In this document: one piece after another, positions 53,502 through 63,061 of the stretch | Layout of the letters: every line of letters starts with the position of its first letter | Position numbering within the stretch: position 1 is the stretch's first letter | Origin: Terriglobales bacterium | GTDB taxonomy: Bacteria > Acidobacteriota > Terriglobia > Bryobacterales > Bryobacteraceae | Direction of reading: 5' to 3' | DNA length: 64,000 bases | Assembly (NCBI GenBank): GCA_027485675.1 | Contig: JAIXQP010000050.1 | Location: 1 to 64,000 of the forward strand | The notes under the pieces: model-generated | The model's input: only the letters and a program-made list of their open reading frames with translations | Told to the model about the DNA's origin: nothing | The model's database searches: none | Program-made: the position numbers and the translations under genes

Positions 53502-54151
53502 CCGTTCACCCGCATAAAGTTGGCCATGTCGACGGCCGCAATCCGTGGATTCTTCAGCGTCAAGTCCGCATCGAAGCTTTCCGTGCGGCCGTCGGCGCCA
53601 CGCACAGTAATCAACCGGTTGACGTAGCTGCCGCCGGGGTAGCCGACGACCTGCTCACTGTATTCCATATCGATTCCGGCGAAGGGCATGCCCATCGCCG
53701 TCAGCGCGTTCCGCAGGGCGGCCATGGCGGGATGGCGATCGGTCGTCGTCTGGGGGGCCGGAGCGGGCGGTGTGGTTGTGGCGGGCGGTGTGGTTGGGGT
53801 TGGGGTTGGAGGCGTGGTACTGGCCGGAGGTGGGGCGCTGGACGCGGCCGGCGGAGGGGTGCTCGCCGGGGGCGCGGTCGGGGGAGTGGACGGTACCGGA
53901 AACGGGCTCAGCAAGGCCGGATTCAAATTGGTCCGCCGGACCACTCCCGCGCCGTCATCGCCCCGCCCCGCCGCCGCCGGCGCGCCAAAAGATTGGCGTT
54001 CGCTGCCCATGGCGCCAAGATCTTGCCGCGTAATGGAGCTCTCTCGCGCCAAAATCGCGTCGAATCCATTGCTCCGGGTGCTGGTCGTCCGGTCCAGTTG
54101 CCGTGAAAGCGGCCCAAAATCACTAGTTTGCCTGTGGATCTGCATGATCAC
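53498..54151 (-). CDS. Proline/threonine-rich linker protein
   Basis: A 217-residue protein: a charged N-terminal segment (about 1-80), a low-complexity Pro/Thr/Ala/Ser linker of about 50 residues (85-137, PPTPTPTTPP type), then a compact C-terminal domain (ALRNALTAMGMPFAGIDMEYSEQVVGYPGGSYVNRLITVRG). No signal peptide, so secretion by a non-Sec route or a cytosolic role is possible. Start ATG at 54151 or 54145. Confidence 0.6.
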   Translation of the reverse strand: MIMQIHRQTSDFGPLSRQLDRTTSTRSNGFDAILARESSITRQDLGAMGSERQSFGAPAAAGRGDDGAGVVRRTNLNPALLSPFPVPSTPPTAPPASTPPPAASSAPPPASTTPPTPTPTTPPATTTPPAPAPQTTTDRHPAMAALRNALTAMGMPFAGIDMEYSEQVVGYPGGSYVNRLITVRGADGRTESFDADLTLKNPRIAAVDMANFMRVNG

Positions 54152-54193
54152 CTCGGCAAGCTAGAAGCAAACGGAGTGCCAAACCCGTCGTCG

Positions 54194-55030
54194 CTAGGGC
54201 TTCTGCGGCAACTGCTTCTTGATCTCCTCCGGCACGTCAAACCGGACTACCACGCTGTAGGATTTGTTGAAGGGCTCAATCCGGATCCGTCCGGTGAGGG
54301 TGGGCTTGGCCGAAAGATCCTTACCGGGATCGTATTGGAACAGGATCTTCGCCTCCTGGCCCGATCCGATGTCCTGCGGCTCCACTTTATAGGTAAAGCC
54401 CTTGATGACCTGATCCGGCACAAACAGCACCCGGACGCCCCCCGGCATGCCGTTCACGACACGGATGGAATCCTCGGACTGCGCGTAGGACTTGAGCAGA
54501 ACCAGGTCCTTCTCCACCTTGATCTGATTGAAGATCACCTCGGGATTCTTGAGCATCTCCTCAGGACTCAGGCCTTTCGTCTGGTTGGGGCCGGCCTTCA
54601 TCGGCCCGAAGGGCGTCGGCTTGCCGGCGACCGTGTCAAAGTACAGCACCCACTTGCCGTTTTCGAGCTTCCAGCGCGAGGCGAGGGGCGCGCCCATCGG
54701 CGTCACGACTCCGCGCATGACGACCTCGGTCTGAATCACGGTGACGACGACGGCTTTCTGAAAGTTGTCCGACCAGTTCACCCGGATGATCTCGTGGCCG
54801 CGAATCCGCTTCTTTTCCTGCTCGTAGTAGACATCCTTGGCGTCTTCGGCGAGGTAGGCATCCGTCTGCCGGAACCGGCCCTCTTCGAGCAGCTTGTAGA
54901 ACTCACCCACCCGCTGGCGCAACGCTTGCTCCACTTCCGGCGGCGCCGATTGAAACAGATTCGGCTGCTCCTGCGCCCACAGACCCGAACTCAACATCGC
55001 CATCAAACTCAGCGTTACAAATCGGTGCAT
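54194..55030 (-). CDS. Exported hypothetical protein
   Basis: A 278-residue protein with a signal peptide (MHRFVTLSLMAMLSSGLWAQ). The N-terminal half (VEQALRQRVGEFYKLLEEGRFRQTDAYLAEDAKDVYYEQEKKRIRG) resembles a SnoaL/NTF2-like fold; the C-terminal half is beta-rich. Function unknown. Confidence 0.7.
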   Translation of the reverse strand: MHRFVTLSLMAMLSSGLWAQEQPNLFQSAPPEVEQALRQRVGEFYKLLEEGRFRQTDAYLAEDAKDVYYEQEKKRIRGHEIIRVNWSDNFQKAVVVTVIQTEVVMRGVVTPMGAPLASRWKLENGKWVLYFDTVAGKPTPFGPMKAGPNQTKGLSPEEMLKNPEVIFNQIKVEKDLVLLKSYAQSEDSIRVVNGMPGGVRVLFVPDQVIKGFTYKVEPQDIGSGQEAKILFQYDPGKDLSAKPTLTGRIRIEPFNKSYSVVVRFDVPEEIKKQLPQKP

Positions 55031-55089
55031 CTCTTCTCCAGTCTACCTATCTAGACGCCGCCATCGCCCGAAACGTTTATGCGCCGGCG

Positions 55090-56487
55090 CTATTGTTTCA
55101 CCGGACCGGTCGCACTGTATTTGGTTAGATTCTGTTTCGTCGTCGTCTCCCACTGCTCAATCGGAGGGGCCCCCTGGGCCGCGAAGAAGCCGTCCAACTC
55201 CCGGCGCAGCGTCCGCTGCACGGAGGCCAGCGCCGGGTCGCCGAAGCGGTTCAGCTTTTCGCCCGGGTCGCTTTCGAGGTCGTACAACTCGCTGGGCCAC
55301 TCTTTCGTCCGGACGATGAGTTTGTAGCGCTCCGTGCGGATGCCGCGAACGTAGCTGTATTCGAAAAACAGCCGGTCCCGCCAGGCGACCCGTTTGCCTT
55401 CGAGCAGCGGCAGGTAGCTCCGGCCGGGCCGCTTCCGGTCGGCCGGGGCCTTGACGCCGAGGTAGTCGAGGACGGTGGGGAAGAAGTCGTAGCTTGAAAC
55501 CATTTCGGTGTTCACCTGGCCGGCCCGCAGCCGGGCGGGATGCGACCAGAGGAGCGGCACCCGGATGGACTCCTCATACATATTGAAGGGCCAAGTGCCG
55601 TTGCCTTTGCCCCAAACGCCGTGGTGGCCGGCGTTCCAGCCCTGGTCGGAGGTGAAGACGATGACGGTGTTCTCGCGCCAGCCCTTTTGGTCGAGCCTGG
55701 TGACCACCCGGCCGATGTTGCGGTCGAGGGCCGTGATGAGGGCGGAGAAGCCACGCTTGGCGGCCTCGTTCCGGTGAAGATTGCGGGTGCCGAAGTTCCG
55801 GGCCGGGTGCGGGGGTTCGTCGGGGAAGCAGGAGAAGCTCGCGTTCTGATAGGGGGCCCGGTCCCGCTCGGGCTGGTAGTCGTAGGGCGTATGGGGCGCG
55901 TAGAAGGGCATGTGCAGGTAGAAGGGGGTGTCCTCCCGCTGCTGATTGAGGAAGTCGAGGGCGAAGTCGCCGATGGCGTCTTCCTTGAATCCGGACACCT
56001 TCTTCGTCTGCCCGTTGTGGACGAATTCGACATCCTTGTAGGGGCCGCCGCCGCCGGGCACGGTGGCCCAATAGGTGAAGCCGCGCTGCGCCTTTTCGTC
56101 CTCGCCCATGTGCCACTTGCCGGTCATCCCGCAGCGGTATCCGGCCTGGGCGAGCAGTTCGGGGAACGTCAGATGGCCATCCAGCCAGCGCTTGGCGGTG
56201 GGGCCGGCAGCGTCTTCCGGCCGGAGCCAATCCTGGACGCCGTGCGTCGAGGGGATGCGGCCGGTCATGTAAGTCAGGCGGCTGGGGGAGCAGACCGGGG
56301 TGCAGGCGAAGGCGCGGGTGAACTTCACGCCGGCCTTAGCGAGGGCGTCGATGTGGGGGGTCTTGATTTCGTCGCAGCCGTAGGTGCCGGTGGCCCACGG
56401 TGCGTGGTCGTCGGTCATGAAGACGATCAGATTGGGCCGGCGGCGGGGCGCCGGGGCCAGGCTGGCGAGAAACAGGCGGCGTGTCAT
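55090..56487 (-). CDS. Exported sulfatase 2
   Basis: A 465-residue sulfatase with a short leader (MTRRLFLASLAPAP). The formylglycine motif C66-S-P68-S-R70 (VCSPSRLTYMTGR) is complete, with metal ligands D26 and D27 (MTDDHAPW), GMTGKWHMGED and VFTSDQGWNAGHHGVWGKG near 270. It is a separate sulfatase lineage from the one at 49.7 kb and is not in the Sox cluster. Confidence 0.9.
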   Translation of the reverse strand: MTRRLFLASLAPAPRRRPNLIVFMTDDHAPWATGTYGCDEIKTPHIDALAKAGVKFTRAFACTPVCSPSRLTYMTGRIPSTHGVQDWLRPEDAAGPTAKRWLDGHLTFPELLAQAGYRCGMTGKWHMGEDEKAQRGFTYWATVPGGGGPYKDVEFVHNGQTKKVSGFKEDAIGDFALDFLNQQREDTPFYLHMPFYAPHTPYDYQPERDRAPYQNASFSCFPDEPPHPARNFGTRNLHRNEAAKRGFSALITALDRNIGRVVTRLDQKGWRENTVIVFTSDQGWNAGHHGVWGKGNGTWPFNMYEESIRVPLLWSHPARLRAGQVNTEMVSSYDFFPTVLDYLGVKAPADRKRPGRSYLPLLEGKRVAWRDRLFFEYSYVRGIRTERYKLIVRTKEWPSELYDLESDPGEKLNRFGDPALASVQRTLRRELDGFFAAQGAPPIEQWETTTKQNLTKYSATGPVKQ

Positions 56488-56497
56488 AAAAAGCGAG

Positions 56498-56527
56498 AGG
56501 GGGAGACTGTGGAACAGTCTACCCCCT
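56498..56527. terminator. Hairpin between sulfatase 2 and purH
   Basis: A stem pairing GGGGGAGACTG with CAGTCTACCCCC (one bulged A) and a 5-base loop, in the 146-bp spacer upstream of both genes' starts. No clear T-run follows on the plus strand, so it may be a regulatory leader of the divergent region rather than a terminator. Confidence 0.4.
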
Positions 56528-56633
56528 CGGCGCGTCGGTCAGAATCGACCTTGAGTTCAGGATCGATAAGTCCCCTTCTCAACGGGGTCCGTTTTGAGTT
56601 TACCGTAACGGCCCTATGGGACAATAGGGGCTC

Positions 56634-58166
56634 ATGGCAAAGATTGAACGGGCCTTGTTGAGCCTGACCGACAAAACCGGCGCCGTCGAGTTCGCCCGCG
56701 GACTCCGCGCCCTCGACATCGACCTGATCTCCACCGGCGGAACCGCCAAGCTGCTGCAGGATGCGGGCATTCCCGTCTTCGATGTTTCCGCGGTGACCCA
56801 CTTCCCGGAGATGCTCGATGGCCGCGTCAAGACGCTCCACCCCGCCATTCACGGCGGCATTCTGGCCATGCGCTCGAAGCCCGAACACATGGAGGCGATT
56901 GAGCAGCACGCGATTCCGACCATTGACCTGGTTTGCGTGAACCTCTATGCCTTCGAAAAGATTGCGGCCAAGGCGGACGCGACGACCGAGGAGTTGATCG
57001 AGAACATCGACATCGGCGGCCCGACGATGATCCGCGCCGCGGCGAAGAACTATCAGGACGTGGCCGTGGTCGTCGAACCCGCCGACTATTCGGCGATTCT
57101 CGCCGAACTGCAGGCGAACGAGGGGCAGATTCTGCCTGAAACGCACTGGCGGCTGGCCGTGAAGGCGTTCCACCACACGGCCGCGTATGATCGCGCGGTT
57201 TCGAACCGTCTGGCGCTGGTGGGCATGCCGCCCGCTCCGCTGCCGGCGACGCTGGATCTGCGGGTGCCGAAGGTGCTCGATATGCGCTACGGCGAGAACC
57301 CGCATCAGGCAGCGGCGCTCTATGCCACCGGGAAGTCGGGGGTGGCCGGCGGCGAGCAGCTGCACGGCAAGGAGCTCAGCTACAACAATCTGGTCGATTT
57401 GGATGCGGCCTGGCAGTTGGTTTGCGAGTTTGATCGTCCGGCGTCGGTGATTGTGAAGCACACCAATCCGTGCGGCTGCGCTGAGCAGGAGACGCTGGCG
57501 GAGAGCTACCGGCGGGCGTTCGAGGCGGATCCGGTGAGCGCCTTCGGCGGCGTACTGGCGTTTAACCGGCCAGTGGACGCGGAGACGGCGGCCGAGATCG
57601 GCAAGACCTTTATTGAGGCGATTGCGGCGCCGGACTTTACTCCGGAGGCGCTGGCGATCCTGACGGCGAAGAAGAACCTGCGGCTGGTGAAGGTGCAGGC
57701 GGTGACGGATCAGTACGTCGTGAAATCCATCAGCGGCGGGTATCTGGTCCAGACGCCGGATTTAGCGAATCTTGATCGGGCGACGGCGCGGGTGGTGACG
57801 GACCGGCAGCCGACGGAAGCGGAGTGGGCGGCGCTGGCTTTCGGTTGGAAGGTCGTTAAGCATGTAAAATCGAACGCCATTGTGTACGCCAACGACGGGC
57901 AACTGTTGAGCGCGGGCGCCGGGCAGATGAGCCGGGTGTTCTCGGTGGAGATCGGGGCAAAGAAATCGGTGCTGCCGCTGGCGGGGGCGATTGTGGCGTC
58001 GGATGCCTTCTTCCCGTTCCCGGATGGGCTCGAAGCGGCGGCGCAGCACGGGATCACGGCGGCGATTCAGCCGGGCGGATCGGTAAAGGATGCGGAAGTG
58101 ATCGCGGCTGCTAACCGGTTAGGAATTGCAATGGTGTTGACAGGATTTCGCCACTTCCGTCACTAG
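56634..58166 (+). CDS. purH: Bifunctional AICAR transformylase/IMP cyclohydrolase
   Basis: A 510-residue enzyme of the last two purine steps. The N-terminal IMP cyclohydrolase (1-190) has ALLSLTDKTGAVEFARGL, STGGTAKLL and the signature HFPEMLDGRVKTLHPAIHGG; the AICAR transformylase half shows RYGENPHQAAALY, ELSYNNLVDLDAAW, VKHTNPCGCA near 271 and the conserved end AEVIAAANRLGIAMVLTG-like region. Length is normal. It stands alone, not in a pur operon. Confidence 0.95.
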   Translation: MAKIERALLSLTDKTGAVEFARGLRALDIDLISTGGTAKLLQDAGIPVFDVSAVTHFPEMLDGRVKTLHPAIHGGILAMRSKPEHMEAIEQHAIPTIDLVCVNLYAFEKIAAKADATTEELIENIDIGGPTMIRAAAKNYQDVAVVVEPADYSAILAELQANEGQILPETHWRLAVKAFHHTAAYDRAVSNRLALVGMPPAPLPATLDLRVPKVLDMRYGENPHQAAALYATGKSGVAGGEQLHGKELSYNNLVDLDAAWQLVCEFDRPASVIVKHTNPCGCAEQETLAESYRRAFEADPVSAFGGVLAFNRPVDAETAAEIGKTFIEAIAAPDFTPEALAILTAKKNLRLVKVQAVTDQYVVKSISGGYLVQTPDLANLDRATARVVTDRQPTEAEWAALAFGWKVVKHVKSNAIVYANDGQLLSAGAGQMSRVFSVEIGAKKSVLPLAGAIVASDAFFPFPDGLEAAAQHGITAAIQPGGSVKDAEVIAAANRLGIAMVLTGFRHFRH

Positions 58167-58184
58167 TAAGGAGTCTATAGCTGT

Positions 58185-58355
58185 ATGGCCGAAACATTCC
58201 CCGCCGAAGAGCCGAAGCGCGTACCCGGCCGCTACGTTGTCTACTTTGTCGTTTTCTTTGCCTTTTTGGTGGCGATGTTTGCATCGTGGGGCATTAAGGT
58301 GATGCGAAAACTGCCTCCGGAGGCGTACCGGAACGCGCAACCCGTAAAGAAGTGA
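58185..58355 (+). CDS. Small single-pass membrane protein, 56 residues
   Basis: MAETFPAEEPKRVPGRYVV begins the protein; a single TM helix (YVVYFVVFFAFLVAMFASW, residues 18-36) is followed by a basic tail ending in KK. AAGGAG precedes the ATG. Its stop lies just before the TonB-receptor promoter. No family is recognised. Confidence 0.7.
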   Translation: MAETFPAEEPKRVPGRYVVYFVVFFAFLVAMFASWGIKVMRKLPPEAYRNAQPVKK

Positions 58356-58370
58356 AACCCTGTTAGCGCA

Positions 58371-58399
58371 TTGACATTGATCCCCCTTAGATGCAATAA
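58371..58399 (+). promoter_or_regulatory. Sigma-70-type promoter of the TonB-dependent receptor gene
   Basis: TTGACA, a 17-base spacer and CAATAA, 44 bases before the TTG start. AGGGAGG at 58431-58437 is the ribosome-binding site. Clean match to a housekeeping promoter. Confidence 0.7.
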
Positions 58400-58443
58400 G
58401 GGAGTATGGGGTTTCATCCCCTCTACCTTCAGGGAGGTAAACT

Positions 58444-61400
58444 TTGATACGCTTTAGGCTTTTTGTTCAGCGGCTTAGCCTGCTGACCTTGCTTTGCCTG
58501 TTTGCGATTTCGGCGATTCCCGCCGCCGCACAGGTACTTTATGGGACGTTGACCGGCACCGTGGAAGATCAATCGGGCGCCACCGTTCCCAACGCGAAAA
58601 TTACGCTAACCAACACGCAGACTGGCCTGATCCGCGAGATTGCCGCGGACAGCACGGGCCGCTACTCCGCCGCTAGCATCCCCGGTGGCACGTACACGGT
58701 GAAAGTGACGGCGACCGGTTTTAAGGTCGTCACGATCCAGAACGTCCAGGTTCGTGTCAACGAAGTCGTGCGGGCCGACGCCAAGCTCGACGTGGGCGCC
58801 GTTTCGGACGCGATCACGGTTGAGGCGAGCGCCGCAACCCTGCAGACCGAAAAGGCCGACACCAGCTCGGTGATCTCGCAGAAGGCGGTGCAGAATCTGG
58901 CGTTGAACCAGTATCGGAACTATCAGGCTCTGCTGAACCTGGTTCCGGGCACCACCCCGGCCGGATTCCAGAACTCGTCGACCGACACCCCGGGCCGCGC
59001 GCTCACGACGAACGTGAACGGCACCAACCGGAACAGCAACGGCACCCGTCTTGACGGCGCGGTGAACGTGAACATCTGGTTGCCCCACCACGTGGCCTAC
59101 GTGGCGCCCAGCGAAACCGTGGAAGAAGTGAACATCTCCACCAGCTCGTTCGACGCCGAACAGGGTATGGCCGGCGGCGCGGCGATCACGGTGATCTCCT
59201 CGAGCGGCACCAACCAGCTGCGCGGCGCTCTGTGGGAATACCACGAGAACCAGAAGCTCCGCAGCCAGCCGTACTTCCGTCCTTCGACGTTTGTGAAGCC
59301 GCGCTACACGCTGAACATCTTCGGCGCGAAGGCCGGCGGCGCGATCATCAAGAACAAGTTGTTCTGGTTCGGCCACTACGAAGGCACCCGTCAGGGGAAC
59401 GGCGCGACCAGCCAGTTCTCGCTGCCGAACGCCGCCATCAAGGCGGGCGACTTCAGCGCCTTCCCCGGCACGCAGATCTTCGACCCGGCCACCGGCGGGA
59501 CCGACGGTTTCGGCCGTACCCCGTTCCCCGGCAACCGCGTTCCCGCCAACCGCATCAGCGCGCAGACTTCTCGCATTCTGCCCTTGATTCCCAACCCGAA
59601 TGCGCCGACCGCGAACGTGACCAACAACCACTTCGTCAACGCGACCGGGAAGTTCGACCGCGGCAACTATGACGCCAAGATGAACTGGAACCGCAACGAG
59701 AAGCACAGCATGTTTGCCAAGTTCTCGCTCCTCCGCGCGAACGTCGGCGGCGTGTTCGCTTTCGGTCCGGAACTCGGTGGTCTCGGCGTGGGCGGCGACC
59801 CGGGCTTGGGTGACACCAAGCAGTATCTGGGTACCGTTGGCACCAACTACACCTTGTCGCCGACCATCCTGATGGACGCGACGTTTGGCATCACCGAGCA
59901 GGATCAGTCGGTGATCGGCTTCGACTACGGCAAGAACACCGGTAGCGAAGTGTTCGGTATCCCCGGCACGAACGGCACCGACATCCGCTACAGCGGCCTG
60001 CCGGCGTTTTCGTTCAACACGTTCAGCCCCTACGGCATGGGTTCCACCTGGATGCCGATGTGGCGGAACGACCGCAGCTACACGTGGACGAACAACATGA
60101 CCTGGATGAAGGGCAAGCACGAAGTGCGGTTCGGCTTCGACATGGTTCGTCACCAGTTGAACCACTGGCAGCCGGAAGACGCCAATCCGCGTGGCGGGTT
60201 TGCGTTCAGCGGCAGCTTGACGGCTCTCCGGGGTGGCGCGGCGGCCAACAACCTGAACTCCTTCGCGGACTTCCTGTTGGGCCTGCCGACCTCCATGAAC
60301 AAGAGCGTCCAGGCGGAACTGATGACGGCTCGCGAATGGCAGTTCGGCTGGTACGTCCGTGACCGTTGGCAGGTGACCCGCAATCTGACGCTGAACCTGG
60401 GCGTCCGCATTGAGCGCTACCCGCTGATGTCGCGCGCGGAGACCGGCCTTGAGAAGCTCGATCCCTCGACGATGCTGATCCGCCTCGGCGGCCGTGGCAA
60501 CGTTCCGACCAACCCCGGCATCGACGTGAAGCCGATGTTTGCCGCTCCCCGCCTTGGCCTTGCCTACCGGATCAACGATTCGACCGTGTTCCGCGTCGGC
60601 TATGGCATGACGATCAACCCGCTGCCGTTCTCGCGTCCGCTCCGCGGCTTCTATCCGCTGACGGTGGCCGGCAACTTCGTCGGGGCGACGGCCTTCGATC
60701 CGTTCCGGACCCTCTCGCAGGGCATTCCGCCCGTGCCGGTGCCGGACACCAGCAGCGGTGTGATCACCCTGCCCCCCACCGTGGCGATGCGTACCCCGGG
60801 TAACAGCATCGACCGCGGCTACATCCAGAGCTGGAACGCCACTCTGCAGCGTAAGCTGTGGGGCAACATCATCCTGGACGTGGGCTACGTTGGCACCCAG
60901 ACCACCCGTCAGCTGGCGGACCTGGACATCAACGCCGCCGCTCCGGGCGCTGGCGCCGCTGGCCGGCCGTACGCCGCTCAGTTCAACCGCCGGATCGACA
61001 TCCGTTACTGGAATGGCTATCTGAGCTCGAACTACCACTCGCTGCAGACTGCGGTGAACCGCAGCTTCTCGAAGGGTCTCCTGCTCAAGGGCGCCTACAC
61101 CTACTCGAAGGCCATCAACATGACCGACGACGACGGCTGGGCCGGTGTGAGCTGGAACTGGTCGGGTGCATTCGACCGGAACCGCGCTCCGGCCGGTTAT
61201 GACCGTACGCACGTCTTCCAGATGGGCTGGGTGTACGACCTGCCGTTCGGCAAGGGTCGCCAGTTCGTGCAGGAAGGTGTGGGCGCCGCGATCCTCGGCG
61301 GCTGGAGCATCAACGGAGTTTACTCCGCCTACTCCGGTACCCCGTTTACGATCAGCGCCGACGGTGGCACGTTGAACGCGCCGGGTAACATTCAGACGGC

Positions 61401-61737
61401 CGACCAGGTTGGCCCGATGAACTACATCGGCTTGAAGGGCCCGGGCCAGCAGTACTTTGACCCGGCCGCCTTTGCTGCCCCGGTGGGCGTCCGCTTCGGC
61501 ACCACGGGCCGCAACCGCTTCCGGAACCCCGGAGTCGCGGGCGCGGACCTGACGCTGATGCGTACCTTTAAGTTCACCGAGCGGATGGATTTGGCCTTCC
61601 GCGCGGAAGCTTACAACTTCACGAACACCCCCCGCTTCGGCGGTCCGGGCGCGAACGTGAACGGCGGTAACTTCGGTGTGATCACGACGGCGGGTGGCGA
61701 ACGGCAGGTCCGCTTCGGCCTCCGCTTCGGCTTCTAA
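58444..61737 (+). CDS. TonB-dependent Oar-like receptor with CarboxypepD_reg domain
   Basis: A 1,097-residue outer-membrane protein starting at TTG (AGGGAGG seven bases upstream). A signal peptide (about 1-31) precedes a carboxypeptidase-regulatory-like domain (GTVEDQSGATVPNAKITLTNTQTG, VKVTATGFKVVTIQNVQV, 35-120), a plug region (about 120-260) and a large beta barrel ending in F (RFGLRFGF). Such proteins dominate acidobacterial outer membranes and take up glycans or peptides. A terminator follows. The coding composition is less G-skewed than its neighbours. Confidence 0.9.
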   Translation: MIRFRLFVQRLSLLTLLCLFAISAIPAAAQVLYGTLTGTVEDQSGATVPNAKITLTNTQTGLIREIAADSTGRYSAASIPGGTYTVKVTATGFKVVTIQNVQVRVNEVVRADAKLDVGAVSDAITVEASAATLQTEKADTSSVISQKAVQNLALNQYRNYQALLNLVPGTTPAGFQNSSTDTPGRALTTNVNGTNRNSNGTRLDGAVNVNIWLPHHVAYVAPSETVEEVNISTSSFDAEQGMAGGAAITVISSSGTNQLRGALWEYHENQKLRSQPYFRPSTFVKPRYTLNIFGAKAGGAIIKNKLFWFGHYEGTRQGNGATSQFSLPNAAIKAGDFSAFPGTQIFDPATGGTDGFGRTPFPGNRVPANRISAQTSRILPLIPNPNAPTANVTNNHFVNATGKFDRGNYDAKMNWNRNEKHSMFAKFSLLRANVGGVFAFGPELGGLGVGGDPGLGDTKQYLGTVGTNYTLSPTILMDATFGITEQDQSVIGFDYGKNTGSEVFGIPGTNGTDIRYSGLPAFSFNTFSPYGMGSTWMPMWRNDRSYTWTNNMTWMKGKHEVRFGFDMVRHQLNHWQPEDANPRGGFAFSGSLTALRGGAAANNLNSFADFLLGLPTSMNKSVQAELMTAREWQFGWYVRDRWQVTRNLTLNLGVRIERYPLMSRAETGLEKLDPSTMLIRLGGRGNVPTNPGIDVKPMFAAPRLGLAYRINDSTVFRVGYGMTINPLPFSRPLRGFYPLTVAGNFVGATAFDPFRTLSQGIPPVPVPDTSSGVITLPPTVAMRTPGNSIDRGYIQSWNATLQRKLWGNIILDVGYVGTQTTRQLADLDINAAAPGAGAAGRPYAAQFNRRIDIRYWNGYLSSNYHSLQTAVNRSFSKGLLLKGAYTYSKAINMTDDDGWAGVSWNWSGAFDRNRAPAGYDRTHVFQMGWVYDLPFGKGRQFVQEGVGAAILGGWSINGVYSAYSGTPFTISADGGTLNAPGNIQTADQVGPMNYIGLKGPGQQYFDPAAFAAPVGVRFGTTGRNRFRNPGVAGADLTLMRTFKFTERMDLAFRAEAYNFTNTPRFGGPGANVNGGNFGVITTAGGERQVRFGLRFGF

Positions 61738-61760
61738 CCGAACCACGAACCAACCAACAG

Positions 61761-61798
61761 CGGGCGCTGATCTTCGGGTCAGCGCCCGTTTTCTTTTT
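61761..61798 (+). terminator. Intrinsic terminator of the TonB-dependent receptor gene
   Basis: A perfect 10-bp stem (CGGGCGCTGA / TCAGCGCCCG) with an 8-base loop, followed by TTTTCTTTTT. It lies 23 bases past the stop codon. Confidence 0.9.
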
Positions 61799-61816
61799 GG
61801 GAGAATGGAAAGAGAG

Positions 61817-63061
61817 ATGCGAATTGCTTTGGTGCTTCTGACGGTTACCCTGTGGGCGCAGACGCCGGAACAGGTGCGCCTGAGCCAGCAGGGAAAGCAA
61901 CTGATGGGGGCGGGACGGTTTGCCGAGGCGGTGCCGGTGTACCAGGCGCTGACCAGGCAGGTGCCGGGAAACCCGGGGCTACAGTTGAACCTGGGGATCG
62001 CGCTGCATATGGCGGGGCGGGATGTGGAGGCGGTGGCGGTGCTTGAGCCGGTGACGAAGCAGTTGCCGCAGGCGTTTCCGGCGTTCATTCTGCTGGGTAC
62101 TTCGTACATGCGGCTGGGCGAGCCGGCGAAGGCGGCGGCGCCGCTCGAACGGGCGGTGCAGATGGCGCCGCAGGACGTGGAGGCGCGGCGGATTCTGGCC
62201 GATGCGCTGTTGGCTTTGAATCGTAATTCCGCGGCGCGGCCTCATTTGGAAGCACTCGCGGCACAGATGCCCAAAGACCCGGCGGTGTGGTTCGGGCTGG
62301 GCCGGATTTACGAGGGAATGGCCGGGGACGCCTTCGAGCAGTTGCGGCGGACGGCGCCGGAATCGGCCGGGATGGTGTATTTGCTGGCCCAGACCAGAGA
62401 GAAGCAGGGCCGCAAAGCCGCGGCGGAAGCGCTGTATGCCAAGGCGCGCGCGTTGTCGCCCAAGCCGCCGGGATGCCCGTCGGCGTATTGCACGATCCAG
62501 GATTACGACGCTAAAGCGCGGGGCGCGTTCGCCAAGCTGGCCGAACTGGGCGATACCGTGGAGTGGCGGCAGACGCGGGCGTCCATTCTGACGAATCAGA
62601 ACAAGCATCAGGAAGCGGCGGCGGAGTGGCGAGCGGCGCTGAAGATGGCCAAGGGGCGGCCGGATCTCGAACAGGGGCTGGCGGCCTCGCTCTACGCGGC
62701 GCAACAGTTTGACGAAGCGGAAGCGTTGCTGCGGAAGCTGGTGAAGGGGGAGCCGGGGAACGCGGAGCTCCATTTCCTGCTGGGGGATTGTCTGCTGGCA
62801 AAGGGCGATGCCGAAGCGGCGGTCCCTTCGCTGCGGCGGGCGTTCACGTTGAACCCGAAGTTTCCTCCGATGCGCGCATCGTTTGGGCGGGCCTTGGCGG
62901 CGAGCGGGAAGATGGCGGAGTCGATTCCGCATCTCGAGGCGGCCCTGCCCTATGACGAAGATGGTGCGACGCATTTTCAGTTGAGCCGGGCCTATGCGGC
63001 GACCGGCCAGAAGGCCAAGGCGGAGGCCGCGGCGAAACGATCTCAGGAGTTACGGCAATGA
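61817..63061 (+). CDS. Exported tetratricopeptide-repeat protein
   Basis: A 414-residue protein with a short signal (MRIALVLLTVTLWAQT). TPR units repeat along most of its length (GKQLMGAGRFAEAVPVYQAL, LGTSYMRLGEPAKAAAPLERAV, AYAATGQKAKAEAAAKRS). The start at 61817 follows GGAAAGAGAG; one at 61805 is possible. It is coupled to the M2 peptidase by ATGA and likely scaffolds periplasmic partners. Confidence 0.82.
   Translation: MRIALVLLTVTLWAQTPEQVRLSQQGKQLMGAGRFAEAVPVYQALTRQVPGNPGLQLNLGIALHMAGRDVEAVAVLEPVTKQLPQAFPAFILLGTSYMRLGEPAKAAAPLERAVQMAPQDVEARRILADALLALNRNSAARPHLEALAAQMPKDPAVWFGLGRIYEGMAGDAFEQLRRTAPESAGMVYLLAQTREKQGRKAAAEALYAKARALSPKPPGCPSAYCTIQDYDAKARGAFAKLAELGDTVEWRQTRASILTNQNKHQEAAAEWRAALKMAKGRPDLEQGLAASLYAAQQFDEAEALLRKLVKGEPGNAELHFLLGDCLLAKGDAEAAVPSLRRAFTLNPKFPPMRASFGRALAASGKMAESIPHLEAALPYDEDGATHFQLSRAYAATGQKAKAEAAAKRSQELRQ

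Noticed and set aside
56488-56633. Possible purine-related riboswitch (ZTP or PRPP type) upstream of purH
   Set aside because: A hairpin is present, but I could not find the conserved core of either class.
58606-62109. 1,167-codon minus-strand open frame opposite the TonB receptor
   Set aside because: It spans the terminator and the next gene's start, and its translation is Val/Arg/His-rich low complexity.
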